Assembly (NCBI GenBank): GCA_905202055.1
Contig: CAJKQK010000071.1
Location: 1-10,431, forward strand
From: an uncultured Oxalobacter sp.
GTDB taxonomy: Bacteria > Pseudomonadota > Gammaproteobacteria > Burkholderiales > Burkholderiaceae_D
Direction: 5' to 3'
Length of the DNA: 10,431 nt
Shown piece by piece: positions 1 through 5,657 of the stretch. The stretch's first letter is position 1, and each line of letters opens with the position of its first letter. The notes under the pieces are model-generated. The model was not told where the DNA came from and ran no database searches. It was given only the letters and a program-made list of their open reading frames with translations. The position numbers and the translations under genes were made by a program.

Positions 1-23
1 AAGTGAATTTTTTTGCGCAAACC

Positions 24-32
24 TGCTAAAAT
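24..32 (+). promoter_or_regulatory. Extended -10 promoter of acpP
   Basis: The element TGCTAAAAT is a TGn extended -10 followed by a five-of-six match to TATAAT. The -35 region at 4-9 (TGAATT, 17-nt spacer) is poor, as is common for extended -10 promoters. Transcription would start near position 39, giving an AT-rich leader of about 56 nt before acpP. It lies just upstream of a highly expressed gene, which suits a dedicated promoter. The prediction rests on motif matching only. Confidence 0.5.
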
Positions 33-95
33 GCGCGCACTTTTTCTACAAATTTTTATATAAATTACTATTTTTTTATAACTTGGAGCCAACAA

Positions 96-335
96 ATGTC
101 CGATATCGAACAACGCGTAAAGAAAATCGTTGCTGAGCAACTGGGTGTTGCTGAAGACGAAATCAAACTGGAATCGTCTTTCGTAGATGATCTGGGTGCT
201 GATTCGCTTGATACCGTAGAACTCGTCATGGCACTGGAAGACGAATTTGAAATTGAAATTCCGGACGAACAGGCTGAAAAAATCACGACTGTTCAACAGG
301 CCGTCGATTATGCAACCAAAAACATGCAGTCCTAA
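96..335 (+). CDS. acpP: Acyl carrier protein AcpP
   Basis: AcpP is the small acidic cytoplasmic carrier that holds growing fatty acyl chains on a phosphopantetheine arm during type II fatty acid synthesis. The 79-residue product has the normal family length and the attachment motif GADSLDTVE, with Ser37 as the modified serine. Helix II after the serine (VELVMALEDEF) and the acidic surface are typical. A clear ribosome binding site, TTGGAG at 83-88, sits 7 nt before the ATG. The next gene downstream is fabF, 26 nt away, the usual acpP-fabF pair; fabG is expected just upstream of the window. High expression is expected. Identification is essentially certain. Confidence 0.98.
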   Translation: MSDIEQRVKKIVAEQLGVAEDEIKLESSFVDDLGADSLDTVELVMALEDEFEIEIPDEQAEKITTVQQAVDYATKNMQS

Positions 336-350
336 TCTAATCTAGAAACA

Positions 351-364
351 GGGAGAGCAGCTTG
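351..364 (+). promoter_or_regulatory. Ribosome binding site selecting a TTG start for fabF
   Basis: GGGAGAG at 351-357 is a strong Shine-Dalgarno. Its GGAG core (352-355) is 6 nt from the TTG at 362 but 15 nt from the first in-frame ATG at 371. The spacing favours the TTG. The resulting N-terminus (MSRMGQRRVVITG) also resembles the usual betaproteobacterial FabF start. Confidence 0.65.
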
Positions 365-1609
365 AGCCGTATGGGACAACGCCGGGTCGTGATTACCGGA
401 CTGGGATGTATTTCGCCTGTAGGTAATACTGTAGCTGAAATGTGGGATGCAGTAACATCGGGTAAATCCGGTATTGGACCCATTACGCGGTTCGATGCAT
501 CTGCTTTCAGCACGACTTTTGCAGGCGAAGTAAAAGATTTCCCGCTGGAAAAATATATTCCAGGCAAAGAATCACGTCATATGGATACCTTCATTCATTA
601 TGGAATGGCTGCAGGTATCCAGGCAATCGAAGATAGTGGTCTGGTCGTTACGGACGAAAATGCAGGCCGTATCGGTGTCAATATTGGATCGGGCATCGGT
701 GGTTTGCCCATGATCGAACAAACGCATGGAGAACTGGAAAAGCGCGGCCCACGCCGCATCAGCCCGTTCTTCGTGCCGTCTTCGATCATCAATATGATTT
801 CCGGTTTTCTTTCTATCCGTTATGGTTTGAAAGGGCCGAACCTGTCGATCGTCACCGCATGTTCAACCGGTTTGCATTCCATCGGTTTCGGCGCACGACT
901 CATCGCTTATGGTGATGCGGACGTTATGGTCGCAGGTGGCTCGGAATCGACCATTTCTCCATTGGGTCTGGGAGGCTTTGCCGCTGCCCGCGCCCTTTCT
1001 TCGAGAAATGACGATCCGGCAACGGCTTCCAGACCCTGGGATAAGGAAAGGGATGGCTTTGTTCTGGGTGAAGGTGCCGGTGTGCTTGTTCTGGAAGAAT
1101 ATGAACATGCCAGGGCACGTGGCGCGAGGATCTATGCGGAAATTGTCGGCTTCGGCATGAGCGCCGATGCGAACCATATGACAGCTCCGCTGGAAGATGG
1201 CAGTGGCGCAAGCACCTGTATGGTCAATGCGATCAACGATGCCCAGATCAATCCTGATCAGGTCAATTACATCAATGCACACGGCACATCGACTCCGCTG
1301 GGTGACATTGCCGAAACGACTGCAGTTAAACGGACTCTGGGTGAACATGCCAAAAACGTTGTCATCAGTTCTTCCAAATCCATGGTTGGTCATCTTCTGG
1401 GTGGCGCGGGCGGTCTGGAATCGGTTATTACGGCACTGGCTGTTTATAATCAGGTTGCGCCTCCAACGATCAATATTTTCAATCAGGATCCTCTTTGTGA
1501 TCTGGATTACTGTGCCAATACAGCCAGAGACATGAAAATTGATTATGCCCTGAAGAACTCGTTTGGTTTCGGCGGGACAAACGGATCGCTGATCTTCGGT
1601 AAGATCTGA
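362..1609 (+). CDS. fabF: Beta-ketoacyl-ACP synthase II (FabF)
   Basis: FabF catalyses the decarboxylating condensation of malonyl-ACP with acyl-ACP in the elongation cycle, including unsaturated intermediates, in the cytoplasm. The product is 415 residues, the normal length. The thiolase-fold catalytic triad is intact: Cys167 in TACSTG, His308 in NAHGTSTPLGD and His344 in MVGHLLGGAGG, with the conserved Lys339 in SSSKS and the C-terminal glycine-rich FGFGGTN loop at 401-407. Translation probably starts at TTG, because the GGGAGAG ribosome binding site is well placed only for it; ATG at 371 is the alternative. It follows acpP by 26 nt, presumably on one transcript, and is closed by a hairpin terminator. 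FabF rather than FabB is supported by length and the acpP neighbour. Confidence 0.97.
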   Translation: MSRMGQRRVVITGLGCISPVGNTVAEMWDAVTSGKSGIGPITRFDASAFSTTFAGEVKDFPLEKYIPGKESRHMDTFIHYGMAAGIQAIEDSGLVVTDENAGRIGVNIGSGIGGLPMIEQTHGELEKRGPRRISPFFVPSSIINMISGFLSIRYGLKGPNLSIVTACSTGLHSIGFGARLIAYGDADVMVAGGSESTISPLGLGGFAAARALSSRNDDPATASRPWDKERDGFVLGEGAGVLVLEEYEHARARGARIYAEIVGFGMSADANHMTAPLEDGSGASTCMVNAINDAQINPDQVNYINAHGTSTPLGDIAETTAVKRTLGEHAKNVVISSSKSMVGHLLGGAGGLESVITALAVYNQVAPPTINIFNQDPLCDLDYCANTARDMKIDYALKNSFGFGGTNGSLIFGKI

Positions 1610-1625
1610 TCGTTTTTGCCTTTTT

Positions 1626-1659
1626 AAAGCCACATTCACTTGTTGTGAATGTGGCTTTT
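1626..1659 (+). terminator. Intrinsic terminator after fabF
   Basis: A perfect 14-bp stem (1626-1639 paired with 1645-1658; the right arm ends in GTGGCTTT) encloses a 5-nt loop, TTGTT. It ends in TTTT then GTCATTT, a short U-tract. It begins 16 nt after the fabF stop codon and ends the acpP-fabF transcript, separating it from the envelope-stress genes. Confidence 0.85.
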
Positions 1660-1701
1660 GTCATTTATAGTCGTTTGAAAAGCATTTAAAGTACGGTCCT
1701 C

Positions 1702-2193
1702 ATGTCGATAGCCATATCTGCGGAGATCAGGCCTTCTCCGGTTTTTTCTTTTTTTCATCTCGGTTTTGCAGCCGTTTTTTTCCTGACCGGTCTTTTGATC
1801 AGTCTGGGAAAAATCGGCAATTTCGATGATCTCGTGCACCAATGGCTGGCGCTCCTGATGTTTTTGACCGCTTTCCATCTTATTTTTATCTATTTCAGGT
1901 CAAGAAAAACGCTTCTGATTGATATTTCCGGAAACGGACAAATACGCTTGAAGGAATATAGGAGAAGTGTTTCAACACCATCGTCAGAGGACGTCCGTTC
2001 TCCGGTTTTCACCGAGGCCTGGGAGTTGTCGGAAAATTCAACGATATGGCCAACTTTCATGATTTTGCAATTGAAAGCGGAAAACGGGAAAAAGGCCAAA
2101 GTCCTGATATGCCGGGATTGCCTGACGGAAGGGCAATTCAAATCTTTATATACCTCCATTCGATGGATTGAAGCTCACAGAAAAATTGCATAA
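1702..2193 (+). CDS. Small two-TM membrane protein, YgfX-like
   Basis: This 163-residue product has two adjacent hydrophobic helices (about 15-36 and 46-65) followed by a roughly 95-residue soluble part. The soluble part carries a W-x-L-S...S-x-I-W-P-x-x-M-x-L-x-L pattern (107-124) and ends in a basic stretch. This layout is that of the YgfX/CptA type of short inner-membrane protein, and betaproteobacteria commonly carry such a gene between fabF and rpoE. The family match is from recognition of layout, not a search. YgfX in E. coli has been linked to cell-shape/division effects and pairs with SdhE, which is not present here. The ATG has no obvious Shine-Dalgarno. No clear promoter was seen after the fabF terminator. 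Function is unknown in this setting. Confidence 0.7.
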   Translation: MSIAISAEIRPSPVFSFFHLGFAAVFFLTGLLISLGKIGNFDDLVHQWLALLMFLTAFHLIFIYFRSRKTLLIDISGNGQIRLKEYRRSVSTPSSEDVRSPVFTEAWELSENSTIWPTFMILQLKAENGKKAKVLICRDCLTEGQFKSLYTSIRWIEAHRKIA

Positions 2194-2210
2194 AAAAAAT
2201 GAAATTTTGT

Positions 2211-2238
2211 GAACTTATTGCAAACCGGTAACTCTAAA
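2211..2238 (+). promoter_or_regulatory. Sigma-E-type promoter of rpoE (autoregulatory)
   Basis: GAACTT at 2211-2216, then exactly 16 nt, then TCTAAA at 2233-2238. This matches the known sigma-E consensus (GAACTT, N16, TCtgA/TCTAA) at all six -35 bases and at the core -10 bases. It lies 39 nt before the rpoE start codon, so transcription would begin near 2244. The expected meaning is positive autoregulation of rpoE, as in other proteobacteria. The match is seen directly; activity is inferred. Confidence 0.8.
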
Positions 2239-2245
2239 GAGTTAC
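2228..2245. repeat. Perfect palindrome over the rpoE -10
   Basis: Arms GTAACTCT (2228-2235) and AGAGTTAC (2238-2245) are perfect 8-bp inverted repeats separated by AA. The palindrome covers the whole sigma-E -10 element and the expected transcription start. It could be a dimeric repressor operator, or a small hairpin at the very 5' end of the rpoE mRNA. Confidence 0.6.
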
Positions 2246-2276
2246 GGACGGTTGCAACATAACGGGGTATTCGATT

Positions 2277-2879
2277 GTGACAACTGAACGTGAGATAGAT
2301 AAACGGCTTGTCGAGCGTGTCCAGCAGGGTGACAAGATGGCCTTCGACCTGTTGGTCACCAAATACCAGCGAAAACTGTTCAGGCTGGTATTGCGTTTGG
2401 TTTCCAATCAAACGGAAGCTGAAGACGTTGTACAGGAAACTTTCATCAAGGCTTATCGCGCTCTCCACCAATTCAGGGGCGATTCCGCTTTTTATACCTG
2501 GCTATACAGGATCGGTATCAATACGGCCAAGAATTTTCTCGATAATCAGGGAAGAAGGGTTCCTACATCAACCGATACGACAGCCGAGCAGGTCGAGGCT
2601 TTTGAAGAAGGTGAAAACCTGCGGGATATAAATACGCCGGAATCCATGCTGGCATCCAAACAAATTGCCGAAACAGTTAATATTGCAATGGACGAATTGC
2701 CGGAAGACTTGCGGGTTGCTCTTTCGCTCCGGGAGATGGAAGGGCTGAGTTATGACGAAATTGCCGTCATTATGGAATGTCCTATCGGGACAGTCAGAAG
2801 CCGGATTTTCCGTGCCCGTGAATCGATAGCAGTCCGGCTCAGGCCGTTGTTGGGAACCGGAATGGATCAAAGATGGTAA
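2277..2879 (+). CDS. rpoE: RNA polymerase sigma factor RpoE (sigma-E, ECF group)
   Basis: RpoE directs RNA polymerase to envelope-stress promoters. The 200-residue product has the two ECF domains: region 2 at about 23-91 (AEDVVQETFIKAYRAL and FYTWLYRIGINTAKNFL, which recognise and melt the -10) and region 4 at about 134-186 (LPEDLRVALSLREMEGLSYDEIA then a helix-turn-helix with GTVRSRIFRARE, which reads the GAACTT -35). Length and motifs match the RpoE/AlgU subgroup well. The start is GTG with GGGG at 2264-2267 as ribosome binding site, 9 nt away. A near-consensus sigma-E promoter lies immediately upstream, and an RseA-like gene follows within 36 nt, so the classic sigma/anti-sigma pair is present. 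An internal linker (92-130) is acidic, as usual. Confidence 0.96.
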   Translation: MTTEREIDKRLVERVQQGDKMAFDLLVTKYQRKLFRLVLRLVSNQTEAEDVVQETFIKAYRALHQFRGDSAFYTWLYRIGINTAKNFLDNQGRRVPTSTDTTAEQVEAFEEGENLRDINTPESMLASKQIAETVNIAMDELPEDLRVALSLREMEGLSYDEIAVIMECPIGTVRSRIFRARESIAVRLRPLLGTGMDQRW

Positions 2880-2915
2880 AAAATAAAAATAATATTGTCA
2901 GAAAGATATCGGGAA

Positions 2916-3215
2916 ATGAAAAAGGAATTGATATCCGCGTTCGTTGACAGCGAATTGGATGAAAAGGAATCGGAACTGCTCCAAAACGAAGACAGATATG
3001 AATTGAAAGAACTCGTCAATGTTTACAGGGTCATTGGTGAGTCCATTCAATACAGACAGTCGCAAATCCATGTCAGCGACCAGTTTCAGGCTCGCCTGAA
3101 AGAAGCGATGAAGAAGGAATATTCCGGTTTTCCTGTGCAATCGGCCAGACCAGGCACTATACCGGAGGCTGGTTGCGTTAAAGACGATCCTGTAAAAGAA
3201 GAATCTGTCATCTGA
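2916..3215 (+). CDS. rseA: Short RseA/MucA-like anti-sigma-E factor without a membrane segment
   Basis: The start of the protein (KKELISAFVDSELDEKESELL) is the typical N-terminal anti-sigma domain of RseA/MucA, which clamps RpoE. It is followed by a helical part (VNVYRVIGESIQYRQ... FQARLKEAM). The product is only 99 residues from the ATG at 2916, or 106 from a TTG at 2895, whereas RseA proteins are usually about 200. The polar tail (PGTIPEAGCVKDDPVKEESVI) stops where a transmembrane helix and periplasmic domain should begin. I checked the other two forward frames over the 3' end and found no displaced membrane helix. It lies directly behind rpoE, as expected for its regulator. If truly soluble, stress sensing by DegS/RseP cleavage of a membrane anti-sigma factor could not work in the standard way. 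Start choice is uncertain: neither codon has a good ribosome binding site. Confidence 0.8.
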   Translation: MKKELISAFVDSELDEKESELLQNEDRYELKELVNVYRVIGESIQYRQSQIHVSDQFQARLKEAMKKEYSGFPVQSARPGTIPEAGCVKDDPVKEESVI

Positions 3216-3472
3216 TTTTTGACCGGACTTTGTTCTGTTGGAAAAGTAATATTCAAGTTACCGCCCAGGCAATTTTCACTTATCCCACGCTGTATCCATC
3301 GGCGTGCGGTTTTCTGTGTTATATAATTCTCTTCCAAAGCAACTGGCTAAAATGATGGGCGTGTTTTTGCTTATTCCATGATGAGTATGGTTGGTACACG
3401 ATCTGTCATTTCAAAACCGGACCTGCTGTTTGATCAGGGCAGAGTTGATAACGCTTCCATTAAAAGAAAAAA
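3216..3472. other. 257-bp intergenic region between rseA and the DUF535 gene
   Basis: No rseB-like coding sequence is found in any forward frame. The rseA frame stays open for 37 codons past its TGA, but the peptide has no recognisable character. A perfect TATAAT occurs at 3322-3327 without a good -35. Two tiny reading frames follow: 3352-3381 (9 codons plus stop, MMGVFLLIP) and 3378-3476 (32 codons plus stop). The first overlaps the second by ATGA, and the second overlaps the DUF535 start by GTGA. Neither has a convincing Shine-Dalgarno. No terminator is seen. Confidence 0.5.
3322..3327 (+). promoter_or_regulatory. Possible -10 element for the DUF535 gene
   Basis: An exact TATAAT, with transcription expected near 3334. 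The -35 window (3298-3305) is GC-rich and does not match TTGACA, so this is weak support for a housekeeping promoter. It is the best candidate in this gap. Confidence 0.3.
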
Positions 3473-4378
3473 GTGAAAAGATACATACCAATCAGTAAAC
3501 AGATTTACGATACGTCGCGTTTCAAGGAATACAAGCGGATGGTCGTGTTTTTGTTCAGGACACTGACACACAATAAAAAAATGGAAGAGTTGTTTGAATT
3601 TTTTCAGAGAACCTCTCTCAAAAAAGAGCTTTCGTCCAGGTTGCCATTTTTTTATGAACAGGCTACAAGACAGTTCTTTTACAAAAAATCTTCATTTGAC
3701 GAACGTTTTCAGATAATCGAAAATCATTTCGACTATCTGGAGAGCAGGCTTGACAATAAAACTGTCAGAGAGCTATATCTGGAAGACGGGCTGAAATTAT
3801 GGGAAGGAATGTATGAGGACAAGAATCTGATTTTTCGCCTGATATTTTCACCGGGCCAAAAGAAAGAAGGGCTTCTTTCCCTCGTGCTCAGTCTGGACAA
3901 TATCGTTTTGTATCAGATCGTTTTCTGGTTTGCACCTGATCCTGCCGATGAAAGTCCGGCCTTGTGGATAGGTGCCATACAGGGTTCCAACACGGAAAAC
4001 GCTCTGGACATCATCCGTCAAATGACAAAACATTTCCACGGTTATCGGACTAAAAACCTTATTCTGTTTGGTATCCAGAGCATTGCAAATGTGTTGGGTG
4101 TCTCGTCGATTTATGCCGTGTCCGATACCGGTTATTATGCAAACAATCATATCCGTCTCGACCGGAAACTGAAAATTTCCCTGAACGATTTCTGGGACGA
4201 GGTGGATGGCGTGCCAGCGGTGGACAAACGTTTTTACAGATTACCCCTGACTGAATCGAGAAAGAGCATGGAAGAGATCAAGTCAAGCAAAAGAAGTCTG
4301 TACCGGAAACGTTTCGAAACACTGGATGCCATAAGAGACACGATCGAGTTCAAATTGGGTCAATGTCTCAATCCTTGA
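3473..4378 (+). CDS. DUF535 family protein (VirK/YbjX-like)
   Basis: This 301-residue protein has the hallmarks of the DUF535 (VirK/YbjX) family in its C-terminal two thirds: WIGAIQGSN (165-173), MTKHFHGYRTKNLILFG (184-200), IYAVSDTGYYANNH (213-226), LNDFWDE (237-243) and EIKSSKRSLYRKRFETLD (268-285). No signal peptide or membrane helix is visible, so it is probably cytoplasmic. Relatives include Shigella VirK and Salmonella VirK/YbjX, linked to virulence and resistance to antimicrobial peptides; the biochemical activity is unknown. The start is GTG with only a purine-rich upstream sequence; ATG at 3539 (residue 23), with AAGGA at 3524-3528, is an alternative. The gene sits where rseB normally lies, 64 nt before the first HtrA gene, suggesting an envelope-stress role by association. 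Base composition looks more AT-rich than the flanking housekeeping genes. Confidence 0.82.
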   Translation: MKRYIPISKQIYDTSRFKEYKRMVVFLFRTLTHNKKMEELFEFFQRTSLKKELSSRLPFFYEQATRQFFYKKSSFDERFQIIENHFDYLESRLDNKTVRELYLEDGLKLWEGMYEDKNLIFRLIFSPGQKKEGLLSLVLSLDNIVLYQIVFWFAPDPADESPALWIGAIQGSNTENALDIIRQMTKHFHGYRTKNLILFGIQSIANVLGVSSIYAVSDTGYYANNHIRLDRKLKISLNDFWDEVDGVPAVDKRFYRLPLTESRKSMEEIKSSKRSLYRKRFETLDAIRDTIEFKLGQCLNP

Positions 4379-4442
4379 GTCAGGATTGTCTTGAAGCATC
4401 TCCTGTCCAGAGTTTTTTGTGGGAAAATCCTGAAAGTCATCA

Positions 4443-5606
4443 ATGGCTTGTTTTCCAATTTTGCAAATGAATCTTTTCCATTTCGTCAGGCAATTTGCAC
4501 GAGTATGCTTCGGTTTGTCTATTATGGTATTGTCCGCTGGAAATGTTTTTTCCGCACCTGTAGCAGCAAATGGAATGCCTGATCTGACTCCGCTTGTTGA
4601 AAAAACGTCTCCTGCTGTTGTTTTCATCATGAATAACGTCAATGTTCAACCGAGGCGCAAACCGGAAAGTTTCCTGGAATTTGTATCGCGGGTTTTCGGA
4701 GCGGAAAATGACCGGAAAGGGGAGACTTTGCCTGATGAGGAAAAGGAGAAAATACTCGCTTCTGGCGGTTCGGGGTTCATTATTTCTCCCGACGGTTATA
4801 TCCTGACCAATCAGCATGTTGTGGAAGGAGCGGATGAACTTGTTGTGAAGTTGAAAGACAACCGCTATTTCAAGGCCAGGTTGTTGGGAGCGGATAAAAC
4901 GACTGATGTCGCTTTGCTTAAAATCAGCAGCAGGAGCGATTTGCCTTATCTGAAAATGGGAAAATCGGCAAATGTGAAAGCGGGTCAGTGGGTAGTAGCC
5001 ATCGGTTCGCCCCGTTTTATGGAAGATTCGGTTTCTTTTGGAGTTGTCTCCAATAAATCGAGAGACAGAGGAGAATATCTGCCGTTCATTCAAATGGATG
5101 TGGCAGTCAATCCTGGAAATTCAGGTGGCCCCGCTATCAATATGGCAGGCGAAGTGATAGGCATAAATACGCGAATAGTCAGCAAAAGCGGAGGCTTTGC
5201 CGGTATTTCCCTTGCCATTCCAATTGATGATGCCTTGAAAATTGCCAAAGAATTAAAGATGAGCGGAAGCGTGACTCGTGGGTACATTGGAATGACTACG
5301 TCCGCAATGGATACCCGACTGGCAAAAAGTATGCATTTTGCATATCCTAACGGAGTGTTTGTTGACGGCATCAAAAAAGGAACGCCGGCAGAAAGAGCCG
5401 GGATTGAACCCCGGGATATTATTCTGCAATTCAATAGCCATCCTGTTTATCATCCACTGGAACTGATCAGATTGACCGGGGATAGCAAACCGGGCGAAAT
5501 AGTGCATTTGCGAATCTGGCGGTCGGGGAGAGAATTTACCGTTCCGGTTGTGATTGCAAAAAAAATGATGAATGGTGCAAAGGAAGCCTATTTCACGGTA
5601 AATTAA
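4443..5606 (+). CDS. HtrA-family serine protease with one PDZ domain (DegS-like layout)
   Basis: HtrA proteases degrade or process misfolded envelope proteins. This 387-residue protein has a hydrophobic N-terminus (about 17-38), a trypsin-like domain (about 50-275) with the intact triad His125 (TNQHVV), Asp155 (KTTDVALLK) and Ser227 (NPGNSGGP), and a single C-terminal PDZ domain (about 277-372, with GTPAERAGIEPRDIILQFN). One PDZ is the DegS arrangement; DegP/DegQ have two. It is unclear whether the N-terminus is a cleaved signal (after VFS or VAA near 37-42) or an anchor. Starts at 4443 and 4467 are both possible, each with a poor ribosome binding site. The next gene is a close paralogue, so a tandem duplication is likely. 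The loop before the active serine reads SPRFMEDSVSFG instead of the common SPFxLENTVTxG, suggesting altered specificity. Confidence 0.93.
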   Translation: MACFPILQMNLFHFVRQFARVCFGLSIMVLSAGNVFSAPVAANGMPDLTPLVEKTSPAVVFIMNNVNVQPRRKPESFLEFVSRVFGAENDRKGETLPDEEKEKILASGGSGFIISPDGYILTNQHVVEGADELVVKLKDNRYFKARLLGADKTTDVALLKISSRSDLPYLKMGKSANVKAGQWVVAIGSPRFMEDSVSFGVVSNKSRDRGEYLPFIQMDVAVNPGNSGGPAINMAGEVIGINTRIVSKSGGFAGISLAIPIDDALKIAKELKMSGSVTRGYIGMTTSAMDTRLAKSMHFAYPNGVFVDGIKKGTPAERAGIEPRDIILQFNSHPVYHPLELIRLTGDSKPGEIVHLRIWRSGREFTVPVVIAKKMMNGAKEAYFTVN

Positions 5607-5610
5607 CACC

Positions 5611-5637
5611 GAATTCATTTTCTTGCTGATTATCTGA
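5611..5637 (+). promoter_or_regulatory. Candidate sigma-E-like promoter before the second HtrA gene
   Basis: GAATTC at 5611-5616, then 16 nt, then TCTGA at 5633-5637. The -10 is consensus and the spacing equals that of the rpoE promoter, but the -35 differs from GAACTT at two of six bases. It lies in the short gap between the two protease genes, 20 nt before the ATG. DegP/MucD genes are classic sigma-E targets, so the site is plausible but weak. Confidence 0.4.
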
Positions 5638-5657
5638 TTTTTTCATAATTGATTACT

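Noticed and set aside
12..21. TTTGCGCAAA palindrome just before the acpP -10
   Set aside because: A 10-bp self-complementary sequence in an AT-rich leader is likely by chance, and I do not recognise it as a known operator.
863..1639. Long minus-strand open frame of 258 codons opposite fabF
   Set aside because: It is antisense to an unmistakable fabF and crosses its terminator. Its Arg/Cys/His-rich composition is typical of a shadow frame and there is no upstream signal.
3216..3326. Read-through of the anti-sigma gene past its TGA (37 open codons in frame)
   Set aside because: The peptide has no clear transmembrane helix and no resemblance to the RseA periplasmic region; the frame is probably open by chance.
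4311..4320. GTTTCGAAAC palindrome
   Set aside because: It lies within the DUF535 coding sequence with no nearby promoter; it fits ordinary codon sequence.
4370..4387. Hairpin AATCCT/AGGATT across the DUF535 stop codon
   Set aside because: Only 6 bp with no U-tract directly after it; too weak to call a terminator.
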